Positions 10,174 through 19,672 of a stretch of DNA of 38,063 nt are shown piece after piece. The notes beneath the pieces are model-generated. The model ran no database searches, was not told the DNA's origin, and worked only from the letters and a program-made list of their open reading frames with translations. A program made the position numbers and the translations under genes. The DNA is taken from assembly GCA_902619105.1 (NCBI GenBank), contig CACNCV010000005.1, forward strand, positions 1 to 38,063, in the 5' to 3' direction. Position 1 is the first letter of the stretch. Each line of letters begins with the position of its first letter. This DNA is from an uncultured Pelagibacteraceae bacterium (GTDB lineage Bacteria > Pseudomonadota > Alphaproteobacteria > Pelagibacterales > AG-422-B15).

Positions 10174-10550
10174 TAGGCCTAGGATCAGATTTAATTGATA
10201 TACGCAGAATAGAAAATACTCTTTCAAAGTTTGGAGACAGGTTTAAAAAAAGAATTTTTACTGAAAATGAGATAAAAAAATGTGAAAGAAAAAAAGAGAG
10301 AGCAGCTTGTTATGCTAAAAGGTTTGCAGCTAAGGAAGCGGCGGCAAAGGCTCTTGGTACAGGTTTTAGAAATGGAGTATTTTGGAGAGATTTAGAAGTT
10401 ACCAATCTACCCTCAGGAAAACCTACGATTACTTTTCATGGAAATTCTCAACTTCAACTCAAAAAAATTGTGAACGATAAGGAGCCAGACATAAGTTTAA
10501 CAATTACTGATGAGTTTCCTTACGCTCAAGCAATTGTAACAATTAATTAA
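10170..10550 (+). CDS. acpS: Holo-[acyl-carrier-protein] synthase
   Basis: Transfers the 4'-phosphopantetheine arm of coenzyme A to apo-acyl carrier protein, activating it for fatty acid synthesis. The 126-residue size is standard. GLGSDLIDIRRIE at 3-15 carries the Mg-binding aspartate, and RFAAKEAAAKALGTG near 51-65 carries the second acidic ligand and the catalytic region. The start codon is GTG at 10170, in a GTGA overlap with pdxJ. lepB follows after 4 bases. Confidence 0.95.
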   Translation: MIGLGSDLIDIRRIENTLSKFGDRFKKRIFTENEIKKCERKKERAACYAKRFAAKEAAAKALGTGFRNGVFWRDLEVTNLPSGKPTITFHGNSQLQLKKIVNDKEPDISLTITDEFPYAQAIVTIN

Positions 10551-10554
10551 TTTA

Positions 10555-11289
10555 ATGACCGATAAATTTCTTAGTAAATCGTGGTTTAAATCAAATTTGT
10601 TAACATTGATTTATGCATTGTTAATAGCTTTATTGATCAGAACTTTTTTATTCCAACCATTTTTTATTCCCTCTTCCTCGATGGAGCCAAACTTACTTAT
10701 TGGTGATCGGTTATTTGCTTCAAAGTATGATTATGGTTACAGTAAACATTCATTTCCATTTAGTCTTGGGCCAATATCAGATCGAGTTTTATCAACAAAT
10801 CCGGAAAGAGGAGATGTTATAATATTTAAACCGCCTCATACTAATTTGGACTATATTAAAAGATTAGTAGGTATGCCGGGTGATATCATTAAAGTTGAGG
10901 ATGGTAAATTAATCATTAATGGTGAAATCGCTAAATATAAAAAATTAAGAGAGGATACGAAAATTTTAAAAAATGGACGCGTAGTAAAAGTAAGAGTTCT
11001 CATCGAAACTTTGCCAAATGGAAAATCATATGAAATTTATAATTATGTAGACGGATCTCCTGGCGATAATACTAATGAAATAATTGTTCCTAACGACAGT
11101 TATTTTTTCCTAGGTGATAATAGAGATAATTCAAATGATAGCCGATTTTGGGGCTCTGTAAAATTTGACAGATTAGTAGGTAAGGCACAAATTATATTTT
11201 TTTCAACTGAAGGTGGTTCAAAATTTTATGAAATTTGGAAGTGGCCTTTTGATATACAATTTAAAAGGTTGCTTAAGCTAATAAGTTAA
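10555..11289 (+). CDS. lepB: Signal peptidase I
   Basis: A membrane-bound serine/lysine protease that removes signal peptides from exported preproteins. One N-terminal membrane segment (about 14-30) leads into the periplasmic catalytic domain. The nucleophile is Ser42 in PSSSMEPN, and the general base Lys102 lies in YIKRLVGMPGD. The third signature, FFLGDNRDNSNDSRFWG, lies at about residues 183-199. At 244 residues it has a single N-terminal anchor rather than the two of the E. coli enzyme. Its TAA overlaps the rnc ATG by 1 base (TAATG). Confidence 0.95.
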   Translation: MTDKFLSKSWFKSNLLTLIYALLIALLIRTFLFQPFFIPSSSMEPNLLIGDRLFASKYDYGYSKHSFPFSLGPISDRVLSTNPERGDVIIFKPPHTNLDYIKRLVGMPGDIIKVEDGKLIINGEIAKYKKLREDTKILKNGRVVKVRVLIETLPNGKSYEIYNYVDGSPGDNTNEIIVPNDSYFFLGDNRDNSNDSRFWGSVKFDRLVGKAQIIFFSTEGGSKFYEIWKWPFDIQFKRLLKLIS

Positions 11290-11969
11290 TGGCAAAAAAT
11301 TTATCAATTTTAGAAAAAAAAATTTCCTACAAATTTAAAGACAAAACCCTATTAAAACGGGCAGTCACACATAAGAGTTTCAAAAAACTAGAAAGTAATG
11401 AAAATTTAGAATTTCTCGGTGATAGGGTGTTAGGATTAGTAATTTCAGAAAAACTTTTAATAGATAAACCAGGTAAACAAGAGGGTTCTCTCGACAAAAT
11501 GCTAAGTAGTCTGGTAGACAGTAATGCCTGCCATGAAATAGCAAAAAAAATATCCCTTGGAGATTTTATTCTTTTAGGACAAACTGAGAAGTCATCACGC
11601 GGTAATAATAAAAAAAGCATTCTATCTGATGCATGTGAAGCATTGTTGGGGGCAATATATTTAGACTCTAGTTTTACTCAAGTAAGAAAAGTTATATTAG
11701 CATTATGGAAAACAAAGTTTGATAATATTGCAGAAGATATTATTGATGCAAAATCAAGGCTACAAGAGTGGACTCTAAAAAAATATAAAACTCTTCCTAA
11801 GTATAAAACAATCAGTAAAACTGGTCCTGATCATAATCCTAAATTTAAAATTCAAGTTGAATTTATGAATTATAAAAAAGCTATAGGAACTTCTTCATCA
11901 ATAAAAGAGTCTGAAAAAAATGCTGCACTTGCTTTCATAGAGAAAAATAAGATAAATTCTATTAAATGA
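11289..11969 (+). CDS. rnc: Ribonuclease III
   Basis: Double-strand-specific endoribonuclease that processes rRNA precursors and structured mRNAs. The 226 residues split into an N-terminal endonuclease domain and a C-terminal dsRNA-binding domain (about 155-225). The signature ENLEFLGDRVLGL gives E41 and D45, and SDACEALLGAIYLD gives D114 and E117, so all four metal-binding acids are present. It overlaps lepB by 1 base and era by 4 bases. The rnc-era-recO order is widely conserved. Confidence 0.97.
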   Translation: MAKNLSILEKKISYKFKDKTLLKRAVTHKSFKKLESNENLEFLGDRVLGLVISEKLLIDKPGKQEGSLDKMLSSLVDSNACHEIAKKISLGDFILLGQTEKSSRGNNKKSILSDACEALLGAIYLDSSFTQVRKVILALWKTKFDNIAEDIIDAKSRLQEWTLKKYKTLPKYKTISKTGPDHNPKFKIQVEFMNYKKAIGTSSSIKESEKNAALAFIEKNKINSIK

Positions 11970-12814
11970 AGAGTGGAAATATTGTATTAATTGGACCAAC
12001 AAATTCTGGAAAGTCATCTCTTGTTAATAAAATCATGGGACAGCGGGTATCACTTGTTTCAAGGAAAAAACAATCAACTACATTTAATCAAAAGGTCTAT
12101 AAGAAATTCTCTGAAAACGAATTTATTATTCAAGATACTCCAGGCTTTTTTTCGACTAGAAAAAAAATTAATAATAATATCATTTCATCTCCTTTTGCAG
12201 AAATTGAGACTTCAGATTTAATTTACGTTGTCGTAGATATTTCGTTAAGAATTAATAATGAATATAAAAAAATTATTAACTCTCTGGAAAATAAAATTGA
12301 AAAACAGCATGTATTTCTAATACTAAATAAAATAGACAAAGTTAAGAAAGATAAAGTACTTAGCGCAATTAAATTTTATTCAAAAGAAAAAATATTTAAT
12401 GAAATATTTCCAATCTCAAGTCTCACAGGTGAAGGAGTTGCAAATCTCATAAAATTTTCAAAGAAATTTACTATTAAAACTTCAATAAAAAGCAAGCCTT
12501 CTAGTAGTATACAGATTAAGAAGAAGCTATTTTACTCAGAAGTAACACGAGAAAAAATACTAGATAAAATACATAGAGAGATACCTTATCAGTGTGATGT
12601 CGTAACTGAAAAGATTACTAAGGCTGCAAATCAAATCAAAATATACCAATCGATTATAGTTAAAAGACAATCACATAAGAATATACTTGTTGGAAAGAAA
12701 GGTTTAATGTTGAAAGAAATTGGTCAAGCTTCAAGAAAAGAAATTGCAAGATTTGAAAATAAAAAGATTCACCTATTTTTATTTGTAAAGCTGGCTAAAG
12801 AAAAGAAAATATGA
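11966..12814 (+). CDS. era: GTPase Era
   Basis: Essential GTPase that binds the 3' end of 16S rRNA and acts in 30S maturation. At 282 residues it is slightly short. Seen: G1 loop GPTNSGKSS at 10-18, DTPG (G3), LNKIDKV (G4) and SSLTGEG (G5), then a C-terminal KH domain with ILVGKKGLMLKEIG. The G1 loop differs from the usual GxPNVGKST form (Thr and Ser replace Pro and Val), but the GKS core is intact. The ATGA overlaps at both ends tie it to rnc and recO. Confidence 0.94.
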   Translation: MKSGNIVLIGPTNSGKSSLVNKIMGQRVSLVSRKKQSTTFNQKVYKKFSENEFIIQDTPGFFSTRKKINNNIISSPFAEIETSDLIYVVVDISLRINNEYKKIINSLENKIEKQHVFLILNKIDKVKKDKVLSAIKFYSKEKIFNEIFPISSLTGEGVANLIKFSKKFTIKTSIKSKPSSSIQIKKKLFYSEVTREKILDKIHREIPYQCDVVTEKITKAANQIKIYQSIIVKRQSHKNILVGKKGLMLKEIGQASRKEIARFENKKIHLFLFVKLAKEKKI

Positions 12815-13533
12815 GGTGGTCTGGAACAGGATTTGTATTAGGATTTAAAAAATATAATGAGTCATCCTATATTTTAGATGCGTTTACAGAAGACCATGGA
12901 AGGCATAAGGGATTAATTAGAGGTATACATTCAAAAAACTTACGTGCAGTAATAGAGCCAGGAAATGAAGTAATGTTAAATTGGTCTGGACGTTTAGAAA
13001 GTCACTTGGGTAATTATACTGTTGAACCTATTAAATTGTGGTCATCTCATATACTGAATCGTAAAGTAAATTTGCATGGCATAAATTCTATATGTTCAAT
13101 AATTATATCTACTATGGCAGAGAAACAGCAAAATGTGTTTATGTATGAAAAGTCACTAAGTCTAATAAAAGATATATGTAAAAATAAAAAAGATTGGATC
13201 AAAAGTTATATTTTTTGGGAAATTGATTTACTGTCAGATATCGGTTACGGCCTAGATTTAACTGAATGTGCAGTAACATCTGAGAAAGAAAATTTAAAGT
13301 TTGTTTCGCCAAGCAGTGGAAGGGCTGTAACCATAGAAGGAGCAGGATCTTATAAAGATAAACTATTTAAACTACCCAACTTTTTAATCAACAGATCGTC
13401 TGAATATAATAATGAAGATTTAGAGAATGCACTGAGTCTGACAGAGCATTTTTTTCGTAAGAGATTTTATGAGCCAAATAATCTTAATTTCCCAAAAAGC
13501 AGGAATCATCTAAAAATTTCAATTATAAAATGA
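12811..13533 (+). CDS. recO: DNA repair protein RecO
   Basis: RecO anneals complementary DNA and, with RecR, helps load RecA on SSB-coated gaps. The 240-residue protein starts with an OB-fold region ([27 protein letters not shown]) and continues into the helical RecO_C domain ([18 protein letters not shown] near 144-161). I see no four-cysteine zinc cluster, which is common outside the deeply zinc-bearing RecO types. It overlaps era and parC by 4 bases each. Identity rests on the N-terminal pattern and on position after era. Confidence 0.9.
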   Translation: MRWSGTGFVLGFKKYNESSYILDAFTEDHGRHKGLIRGIHSKNLRAVIEPGNEVMLNWSGRLESHLGNYTVEPIKLWSSHILNRKVNLHGINSICSIIISTMAEKQQNVFMYEKSLSLIKDICKNKKDWIKSYIFWEIDLLSDIGYGLDLTECAVTSEKENLKFVSPSSGRAVTIEGAGSYKDKLFKLPNFLINRSSEYNNEDLENALSLTEHFFRKRFYEPNNLNFPKSRNHLKISIIK

Positions 13534-15734
13534 AAATCAAAAACATTAACTTCACTGACGCGTTAGAAGAAAAGTATCTAGCATACGCACTTTCAACAAT
13601 TACTCATCGAGCGCTACCAGATATTCGTGATGGGCTAAAGCCGGTTCATAGAAGGCTATTGTTTGCAATGTTTCAATTAAGGTTAAACTCAAGTTCTGGT
13701 TTTAAGAAATCAGCAAGAATAGTTGGCGATGTAATTGGTAAATTTCACCCACACGGGGATCAGTCTGTTTATGAAGCACTCGTGAGATTAGCTCAGAATT
13801 TTTCAACAAGGTATCCGTTAGTTGATGGCCAAGGAAATTTTGGCAACATTGATGGAGATAATGCAGCTGCAATGAGATATACAGAGGCAAGATTGACTGC
13901 GTTAGCAGAGTTAATGCTAAAAGATATATCAGAGGATACCATTGATTATATTAATACATATGATGGCATCGATCACGAGCCAATAGTTCTTCCATCAGCG
14001 TTTCCAAATTTGCTAGCTAATGGAAGTTCAGGAATTGCAGTTGGAATGGCGACAAATATTCCTCCCCATAACATCAATGAATTGTTTAAGGCTTTATCAA
14101 AATTATTAAAAAATCCAAATTATACTAACTCACAATTATTAAAGCTTATTCCAGGACCAGATTTTCCAACAGGAGGAGAAATCATTGATAGTGATGATGC
14201 ATTGAAAGAAGCCTATGTCAAAGGAAAGGGAACAATAAGGCTTCGGGCAAGATGGAAAAAAGAAGACCTTGGAAGAGGTCAATATCAAATTATCGTCTAT
14301 GAAATTCCCTATCAAGTGAATAAAGCCAGAATTATAGAAAAAATATCTGATCTTATTGATAATAAGAAAGCAAATTACCTAGAGGCAATTCAAGATGAGT
14401 CTGCAGAAGACATCAGAATAGTTCTCATTCCAAAAAATAGAAGTTTTAAAGCTGAAGTAATTTTTGAGGACTTATGTAGAAATTCAGATTTAGAAATTAG
14501 ATACGCCATCAATTTTAATGCAATCAATCACAAACTCGAGCCAAAATTATTCTCACTTAAAGAGAGCTTAAAATCATTTATTGACCATAGGTTTAATGTT
14601 TTAAAAAGAAGAACAAAGTATCGATTAATTCAAACTGAGAATAGGCTTGAAATACTCAAAGGTTTTTTAATAGTTTATAAAAATTTAAACAAAGTCATTA
14701 AAATTATTAGAACAGAAGCAGATCCTGAGAAAAAGTTGATTAGTATATTTAGAATAAATAAGAGGCAAGCCGAAGCAATATTGGCAATGAGACTAAGGCA
14801 ATTAAAAAAATTAGAAGAAAAAGAAATTAAAAAAGAAAATGAAGATTTGAATACATACAAGAAAGAATTAAACAAACTACTAAAATCAAAAAAAGAGCAA
14901 ATAAAGGAATTAAATTCAGAATTTATAAAAAGTTTAGAAATATTTTCAAAAGATGAAAATGCTACAAATAGAAAAACTGTTGTTAATACAGAATATAAAG
15001 AAATTGACTACTCGACTGAAGAATTTGAAAGTAAAGAACCCGTAACAGTGATAATCTCAAAAAATGAATGGATTAAAACTATAAAAGGACATCAGGATGA
15101 TTATACAAACGTGAAGTATAAAGAAGGAGATGCTGAGAAATTTATTATAAAATTAAAAAATAATAGTAAACTTCTGCTTTTTTCTACTCTAGGTAAATTT
15201 TATACAATTAATTGTAACAAAATTTCTGCAGGAAGAGGATTTGGCGATCCTGTCAGTCTATTGATAGATAAAAATGATAACGAAGAAATTTTATTTGCAA
15301 CTACTTATGAGCAAGATAAGGAATATCTAATTACTAGTAGTGCTGGCAAGGGATTTTTTGTAAATACCTCAGATTTAATGGCGTCTACTAAATCGGGAAA
15401 AAGGGTTATGAATTTAAAAGGTAATGAAAAAGCCATCTCCTGTTTTCAAAAAAAAGGAAACTTAATAGCTGTTTTTAGTGGTGAAAAGAAAGCGGTAAAA
15501 CTTCTAATTTTTGATCATTCAGAAATACCTTTAATGCAAAAAGGAAGAGGGGTGACATTACAGAAATTCAAAAGTGGAAAAACTTTGAGCGGTATTTGCT
15601 TTGACTCTAAGGAAGGTATTTTAAATGAAAATAATGGTAAAACTCTTTTGGCGGCCAATGAAATAAAAAAATGGTTGGGTAAAAGAGCTCATGCTGGTAA
15701 AATCGAACCTAAAAGTTTACATTCCAAAATTTAA
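13530..15734 (+). CDS. parC: DNA topoisomerase IV subunit A
   Basis: The strand-cutting subunit of topoisomerase IV, which decatenates daughter chromosomes together with ParE. The 734 residues contain [20 protein letters not shown] at about 25-44, [17 protein letters not shown] at 73-89, and [16 protein letters not shown] with the catalytic tyrosine Y117. A coiled-coil-rich arm lies near 415-480, and a beta-propeller-like C-terminal domain follows. The position equivalent to E. coli ParC Ser80 is Gln78. ParC rather than GyrA is favoured by the length, the recO neighbour and the short C-terminal domain. It overlaps recO by ATGA. Confidence 0.93.
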   Translation: MKIKNINFTDALEEKYLAYALSTITHRALPDIRDGLKPVHRRLLFAMFQLRLNSSSGFKKSARIVGDVIGKFHPHGDQSVYEALVRLAQNFSTRYPLVDGQGNFGNIDGDNAAAMRYTEARLTALAELMLKDISEDTIDYINTYDGIDHEPIVLPSAFPNLLANGSSGIAVGMATNIPPHNINELFKALSKLLKNPNYTNSQLLKLIPGPDFPTGGEIIDSDDALKEAYVKGKGTIRLRARWKKEDLGRGQYQIIVYEIPYQVNKARIIEKISDLIDNKKANYLEAIQDESAEDIRIVLIPKNRSFKAEVIFEDLCRNSDLEIRYAINFNAINHKLEPKLFSLKESLKSFIDHRFNVLKRRTKYRLIQTENRLEILKGFLIVYKNLNKVIKIIRTEADPEKKLISIFRINKRQAEAILAMRLRQLKKLEEKEIKKENEDLNTYKKELNKLLKSKKEQIKELNSEFIKSLEIFSKDENATNRKTVVNTEYKEIDYSTEEFESKEPVTVIISKNEWIKTIKGHQDDYTNVKYKEGDAEKFIIKLKNNSKLLLFSTLGKFYTINCNKISAGRGFGDPVSLLIDKNDNEEILFATTYEQDKEYLITSSAGKGFFVNTSDLMASTKSGKRVMNLKGNEKAISCFQKKGNLIAVFSGEKKAVKLLIFDHSEIPLMQKGRGVTLQKFKSGKTLSGICFDSKEGILNENNGKTLLAANEIKKWLGKRAHAGKIEPKSLHSKI

Positions 15735-15752
15735 TATCTATCTTAGTTTTAT

Positions 15753-17042
15753 ATGGAAAACTATCCAGACAGTTACTATGCACAAAATATAGAGAAACTA
15801 AAGAAACCTTATGATCAACTAATTGATAATCATGAGTGTGACATCTGTGTAGTTGGCGGAGGCTTTTCAGGACTATCAACAGCTATTGAGGCTGCAAAAA
15901 AAGGACTAAAGGTAATTGTTATTGAGCAAAATTTATTTGGATGGGGCGCTTCGGGCAGAAATGGAGGCCAAATCTGGAATGACGTATCATGGGGTATAGA
16001 CGTAATTGAGAAGAAATATGGAATTAAACTTGCAAGGCAAATCTGGGATATATCTCAAGCTTCTGTAGATTTAATTGATGACAGAATAAGGGAATTTGGC
16101 ATTGAATGTGATAAAAAAAATGGGGGAATTAGTGCCGCTACTAGCGCGGCCAAACTTAGAGAGTATGAAGAAAATAGAGAGTATAAAATAAAAACATACA
16201 ACTATAATAATTTAGAACTCCTTGACAAAAATAGTATCGATAAAGAAATTGGTTCATCACTTTACTACGGGGGTGTCCTTGATAAAGGGGCGGGGCATTT
16301 ACATCCAATTAAATATGCATTGGGTTTGGTAAAAGCGGCAGAAAAATTAAATGTAAAACTCTATGAAAGATCTGTGGTTACTAAGATTAATCAAACAAGT
16401 CATGCGGTTGAGGTTCTTACAGATAGAGGAATGGTAAAAGCTAAAAAAATAGCAGTATGTTGTAACGCCTATATAAAAGGTCTTAATTTAGGTATTGAAA
16501 ATAGAATAATGCCATGTGCTACTTATATTGTTTGTACTGAGCCATTAAGTCAAAATTTACAGAGAGAAATATTGCCAAACGATTATTGTGTAAGTGATAC
16601 AAATTTTGATTTAAATTATTATAGATTATCCGAAAGCAAGAGAATGATATTTGGTGGTGCAGTAGGCTATTCACTAAAGATTGTTGAGGGATTAAAAAAA
16701 AGAACCAAGAGGCAATTAAATAAAGTGTATCCAAATTTAAGTGAATTAAAAATTGACTATATCTGGGGTGGATTAATAGCGTTAACAATGAATAGAGTGC
16801 CTGACATTGGGATGGTGAATGATAAAATTTATTATGCTCAAGGCTTCTCAGGACATGGAGTTGCATTAACTGGGATTGCTGGAAAGATTTTAGCAGAAAA
16901 TATGGTAAGTGAAAAAACAAAAGAGCTCGAGGCATTTGAAAAGATTAAACACAAAAATTTTCCTGGAGGAAGATTATTTAGGATGCCTTTGCTTGTAACC
17001 ATAAGCTCTATGCAAAGAATGATGGATATTTTCAATGTATAA
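15753..17042 (+). CDS. FAD-dependent oxidoreductase, DAO/PuuB-like
   Basis: A glycine-oxidase/D-amino-acid-oxidase fold (DAO family) flavoenzyme of 429 residues. Seen: an N-terminal Rossmann ADP-binding motif VVGGGFSG at 33-40 with the ribose-binding E58; GWGASGRNGGQIW at 63-75, typical of gamma-glutamylputrescine oxidase (PuuB)-type enzymes; and a C-terminal flavin-domain pattern GFSGHGVALTGIAGK around residues 364-378. It probably oxidises an amine or N-substituted amino acid, but the substrate cannot be read from sequence. It starts 18 bases after parC and overlaps the next gene by 8 bases, so the two oxidoreductases are probably made together. Confidence 0.82.
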   Translation: MENYPDSYYAQNIEKLKKPYDQLIDNHECDICVVGGGFSGLSTAIEAAKKGLKVIVIEQNLFGWGASGRNGGQIWNDVSWGIDVIEKKYGIKLARQIWDISQASVDLIDDRIREFGIECDKKNGGISAATSAAKLREYEENREYKIKTYNYNNLELLDKNSIDKEIGSSLYYGGVLDKGAGHLHPIKYALGLVKAAEKLNVKLYERSVVTKINQTSHAVEVLTDRGMVKAKKIAVCCNAYIKGLNLGIENRIMPCATYIVCTEPLSQNLQREILPNDYCVSDTNFDLNYYRLSESKRMIFGGAVGYSLKIVEGLKKRTKRQLNKVYPNLSELKIDYIWGGLIALTMNRVPDIGMVNDKIYYAQGFSGHGVALTGIAGKILAENMVSEKTKELEAFEKIKHKNFPGGRLFRMPLLVTISSMQRMMDIFNV

Positions 17043-17898
17043 CATTCTTTTTATAGGGATTGGGAAAATGGGCTCTCCAATGGCTGGCTACCTATCAAAA
17101 AAACATGATGTTTCTATTTATAATCGTACAAAAAGTAAATGTGATAACTGGATCAAAAATTATAAAGGGAAAGTTATTGATAAATTATCAGAAACTAATC
17201 AAAAATATGATTTTATTATTTCATGTGTAGGCAACGATGAAGATTTAAAAGAAATAACCTCAATAGATAAAGGGTGCTTAAACTCTCTTAAAGAAAAGTC
17301 AATATTCATTGATCATTCGACTGTATCACCAAGAATTGTAAGAGAAGTAGAAAAAAACTTAGAAAATTTAGGTGTTAGTTTCCTTGATGCCCCAATATCA
17401 GGTGGACAAGCGGGAGCGGAAAAAGGCCAATTAAGTATAATGATTGGAGGTTCAGAGAAGGCATATGAAAGAAGTATTGAAATATTAGGATCATATGGAA
17501 AAAAAATAAAATATATGGGTACTTCAGGATCTGGTCAGCTAACAAAAATTATTAATCAAATTTGTATTGCAGGACTAGTTCAAGGCTTATCAGAGTCTAT
17601 TTATTTTATGAAGCAGACCGATTTAAACCCTGATGATGTATTAGAAGTAATTTCATCAGGCGCAGCACAATCATGGCAAATGGATAATCGTTTTAAATCA
17701 ATGGTAGCGGGAGAATTCGACTTTGGTTTTGCAGTTGATTTAATGAGAAAAGATCTTTCAATTGCATTTGCAGAAGCAGATACACATGGCATTAATTTAG
17801 AGGTGACTAAAATTGTCGATAAATTCTATAGCGATATTCAAGATTTAGGCGGAAATAAACTTGATACATCAAGTTTAATAAAACGTTTAATCAATTAG
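17035..17898 (+). CDS. NAD(P)-dependent beta-hydroxyacid dehydrogenase family protein
   Basis: A 287-residue member of the 3-hydroxyisobutyrate/tartronate-semialdehyde/6-phosphogluconate dehydrogenase-like family. Seen: the Rossmann motif GIGKMG at 8-13, the family's substrate loop DAPISGGQAGAEKGQL at 118-133, and the catalytic lysine K171 in SGQLTKIINQ. The C-terminal helical domain is present. Possible substrates include 3-hydroxyisobutyrate, glyoxylate/succinic semialdehyde and other short hydroxyacids or imines; sequence alone does not decide. It overlaps the FAD oxidoreductase by 8 bases, and its 3' end overlaps the convergent hemB by 12 bases. Confidence 0.85.
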   Translation: MYNILFIGIGKMGSPMAGYLSKKHDVSIYNRTKSKCDNWIKNYKGKVIDKLSETNQKYDFIISCVGNDEDLKEITSIDKGCLNSLKEKSIFIDHSTVSPRIVREVEKNLENLGVSFLDAPISGGQAGAEKGQLSIMIGGSEKAYERSIEILGSYGKKIKYMGTSGSGQLTKIINQICIAGLVQGLSESIYFMKQTDLNPDDVLEVISSGAAQSWQMDNRFKSMVAGEFDFGFAVDLMRKDLSIAFAEADTHGINLEVTKIVDKFYSDIQDLGGNKLDTSSLIKRLIN

Positions 17899-18894
17899 TT
17901 TTAAAAATTTTGAAACTTCAGGCGCATAATAAGTAATTATTGCATCTGCTCCAGCTCTTTTGAATGAAGACAATTGCTCCATAACCATAGTTTCTTCGTT
18001 AATTATACCTTGTTGTGATCCAAATTTAATGAGTGAGTACTCACCTGAAACTTGGTAGGCAAATGTGGGATACTTAAGTTCATTCTTAATTCTGTATATG
18101 ATGTCCAAATAGCTAATTCCAGGCTTTACCATTATCATATCGGCCCCTTCAGCTATGTCCATTGATGCCTCCCTGATTGCTTCATCAGAATTCAATATAT
18201 TCATCTGGTAAGTTTTTTTATCTGTCTTTAAATTCTTAGAAGAGCCAACAGCATCTCTAAATGGCGCATACATGCTTGATGAATATTTTGCTGCATAAGA
18301 TAATATGAGAGTATCCACAAATTTATTTTTTTCTAATTCGTCTCTAATCATGCCAATCCTACCATCCATCATATCTGAAGGGGCAATTACATCTGCACCA
18401 TGTTCAGCAAGCAGGATAGATTGTTTAACTAAAACACCATTAGTTTCGTCGTTTAGAATCTTACCTTCATCGCTTAATAATCCATCATGGCCATGATCTG
18501 TATATGGATCTAATGCAACATCGCACATAATACCAAAGTCAGACTTATGACTTTTAAGCTTTTCAAGAGACCTACAAACTAAATTATTTGGATTTAGTGC
18601 TTCATCTCCATATTTTGTTTTTAGCTCCTGAGGCGTGAACGGAAATACAGCTATAAGATTTATTTTATGCTCACTAGCAATATCATAGACCTCATTTAAA
18701 TTGTCTATCGAATACCTATAAACATTAGGCATAGACTGAATTTCATCTTTGATATTGTTTCCTTCACATACAAAAACTGGCCATACTAAATCGTTTGAAC
18801 TAAGCATACTTTCTTGAGTAAGGTTTCTAATCCATTTAGCTTGACGAGTTCGTCGCAACCTATTTTTTGGATATTTAAGTTCTGATACACTCAT
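17887..18894 (-). CDS. hemB: Delta-aminolevulinic acid dehydratase (porphobilinogen synthase)
   Basis: Condenses two 5-aminolevulinate molecules to porphobilinogen in heme synthesis. The 335 residues carry both Schiff-base lysines: K203 in SYAAKYSSSMYAPFRD and K257 in MIMVKPGISYLD. The metal-site segment reads MCDVALDPYTDHGHDG (123-138), with aspartates where zinc-type enzymes have three cysteines, so this is the Mg-dependent, cysteine-free type seen in many alphaproteobacteria and Pseudomonas. Its start overlaps the stop of the DUF1295 gene (ATGA). The 3' end runs 12 bases into the convergent dehydrogenase gene. Confidence 0.97.
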   Translation of the reverse strand: MSVSELKYPKNRLRRTRQAKWIRNLTQESMLSSNDLVWPVFVCEGNNIKDEIQSMPNVYRYSIDNLNEVYDIASEHKINLIAVFPFTPQELKTKYGDEALNPNNLVCRSLEKLKSHKSDFGIMCDVALDPYTDHGHDGLLSDEGKILNDETNGVLVKQSILLAEHGADVIAPSDMMDGRIGMIRDELEKNKFVDTLILSYAAKYSSSMYAPFRDAVGSSKNLKTDKKTYQMNILNSDEAIREASMDIAEGADMIMVKPGISYLDIIYRIKNELKYPTFAYQVSGEYSLIKFGSQQGIINEETMVMEQLSSFKRAGADAIITYYAPEVSKFLKLID

Positions 18895-19658
18895 TTAGAT
18901 TTTTTCTTTGGCAATATTATAAAAGAGCTAGTAGAGTTTATATACTCAGTATAACCATCCTTCTTTTTTGATAATCTATTTTCTAACATAGTCACACCAG
19001 AAACCCTAAGTAATAAGTAAGTCATTATTATTGGAGCAATAAAAATTAATAAATTGTTGGATAATGCAAAACAGTAAATTGTAATACCCCACCAAAATAG
19101 ACTATCCCCGAAATAATTAGGGTGTCTTGAATAATACCAAAGCCCTTTATCCATAACTTTATTAATATTATTTTGATCTAATTTAAATTTGGATAATTGT
19201 ATATCAGCTATCGTTTCAATAAGAATTCCTGAAAGTGCTATCAATATACCTACCCAATGGACAAAACTTAGATCAATACTAGTGTCTAAAATGCTGATTA
19301 GGGGCAATGATATAATTGGAATTAAAATTATTTGGATTAGGTAAGCTGTTAAATAAAGACCAAAATCTCCTCTAGCTTCTCTAATTTTAACATATCTAAT
19401 ATCCTCAGTCTTATTAACATTTCTAATTAAAAGATAGATACCAAGTCTAAAACCCCATATTGTTATTAGAAATAAGCATACTATTTCACTAACAGAAAAT
19501 GAATTATTCATAACCAGAGCCAATAGAAATGAAAAAAAGAAACTAGGACCCCAGTAAATATCAATAAAATCTGCTCTTCTAGTTTTAAGGGATGATATCC
19601 ACAAAATAGTGATGACGATAAAATTGAAGCCTAATATAGTTATAAAATTAAGTAACAT
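18891..19658 (-). CDS. DUF1295 / steroid 5-alpha-reductase-like membrane protein
   Basis: A 255-residue integral membrane protein with about six or seven hydrophobic segments. Near residues 172-188 it carries YYSRHPNYFGDSLFWWG, the C-terminal signature of the DUF1295 family, which is related to steroid 5-alpha-reductases and isoprenylcysteine methyltransferases. The actual reaction in bacteria is not established. It overlaps hemB by ATGA, so it is first in a two-gene minus-strand transcript. Its start codon is only 14 bases from that of the divergent glycerophosphodiesterase. Confidence 0.82.
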   Translation of the reverse strand: MLLNFITILGFNFIVITILWISSLKTRRADFIDIYWGPSFFFSFLLALVMNNSFSVSEIVCLFLITIWGFRLGIYLLIRNVNKTEDIRYVKIREARGDFGLYLTAYLIQIILIPIISLPLISILDTSIDLSFVHWVGILIALSGILIETIADIQLSKFKLDQNNINKVMDKGLWYYSRHPNYFGDSLFWWGITIYCFALSNNLLIFIAPIIMTYLLLRVSGVTMLENRLSKKKDGYTEYINSTSSFIILPKKKSK

Positions 19659-19672
19659 AATTCAGTATATAT

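Noticed and set aside
16519-16935. 138-residue open frame on the minus strand inside the FAD oxidoreductase gene
   Set aside because: It is antisense to a gene with clear flavoenzyme motifs, and its own translation has no recognisable domain and atypical composition.
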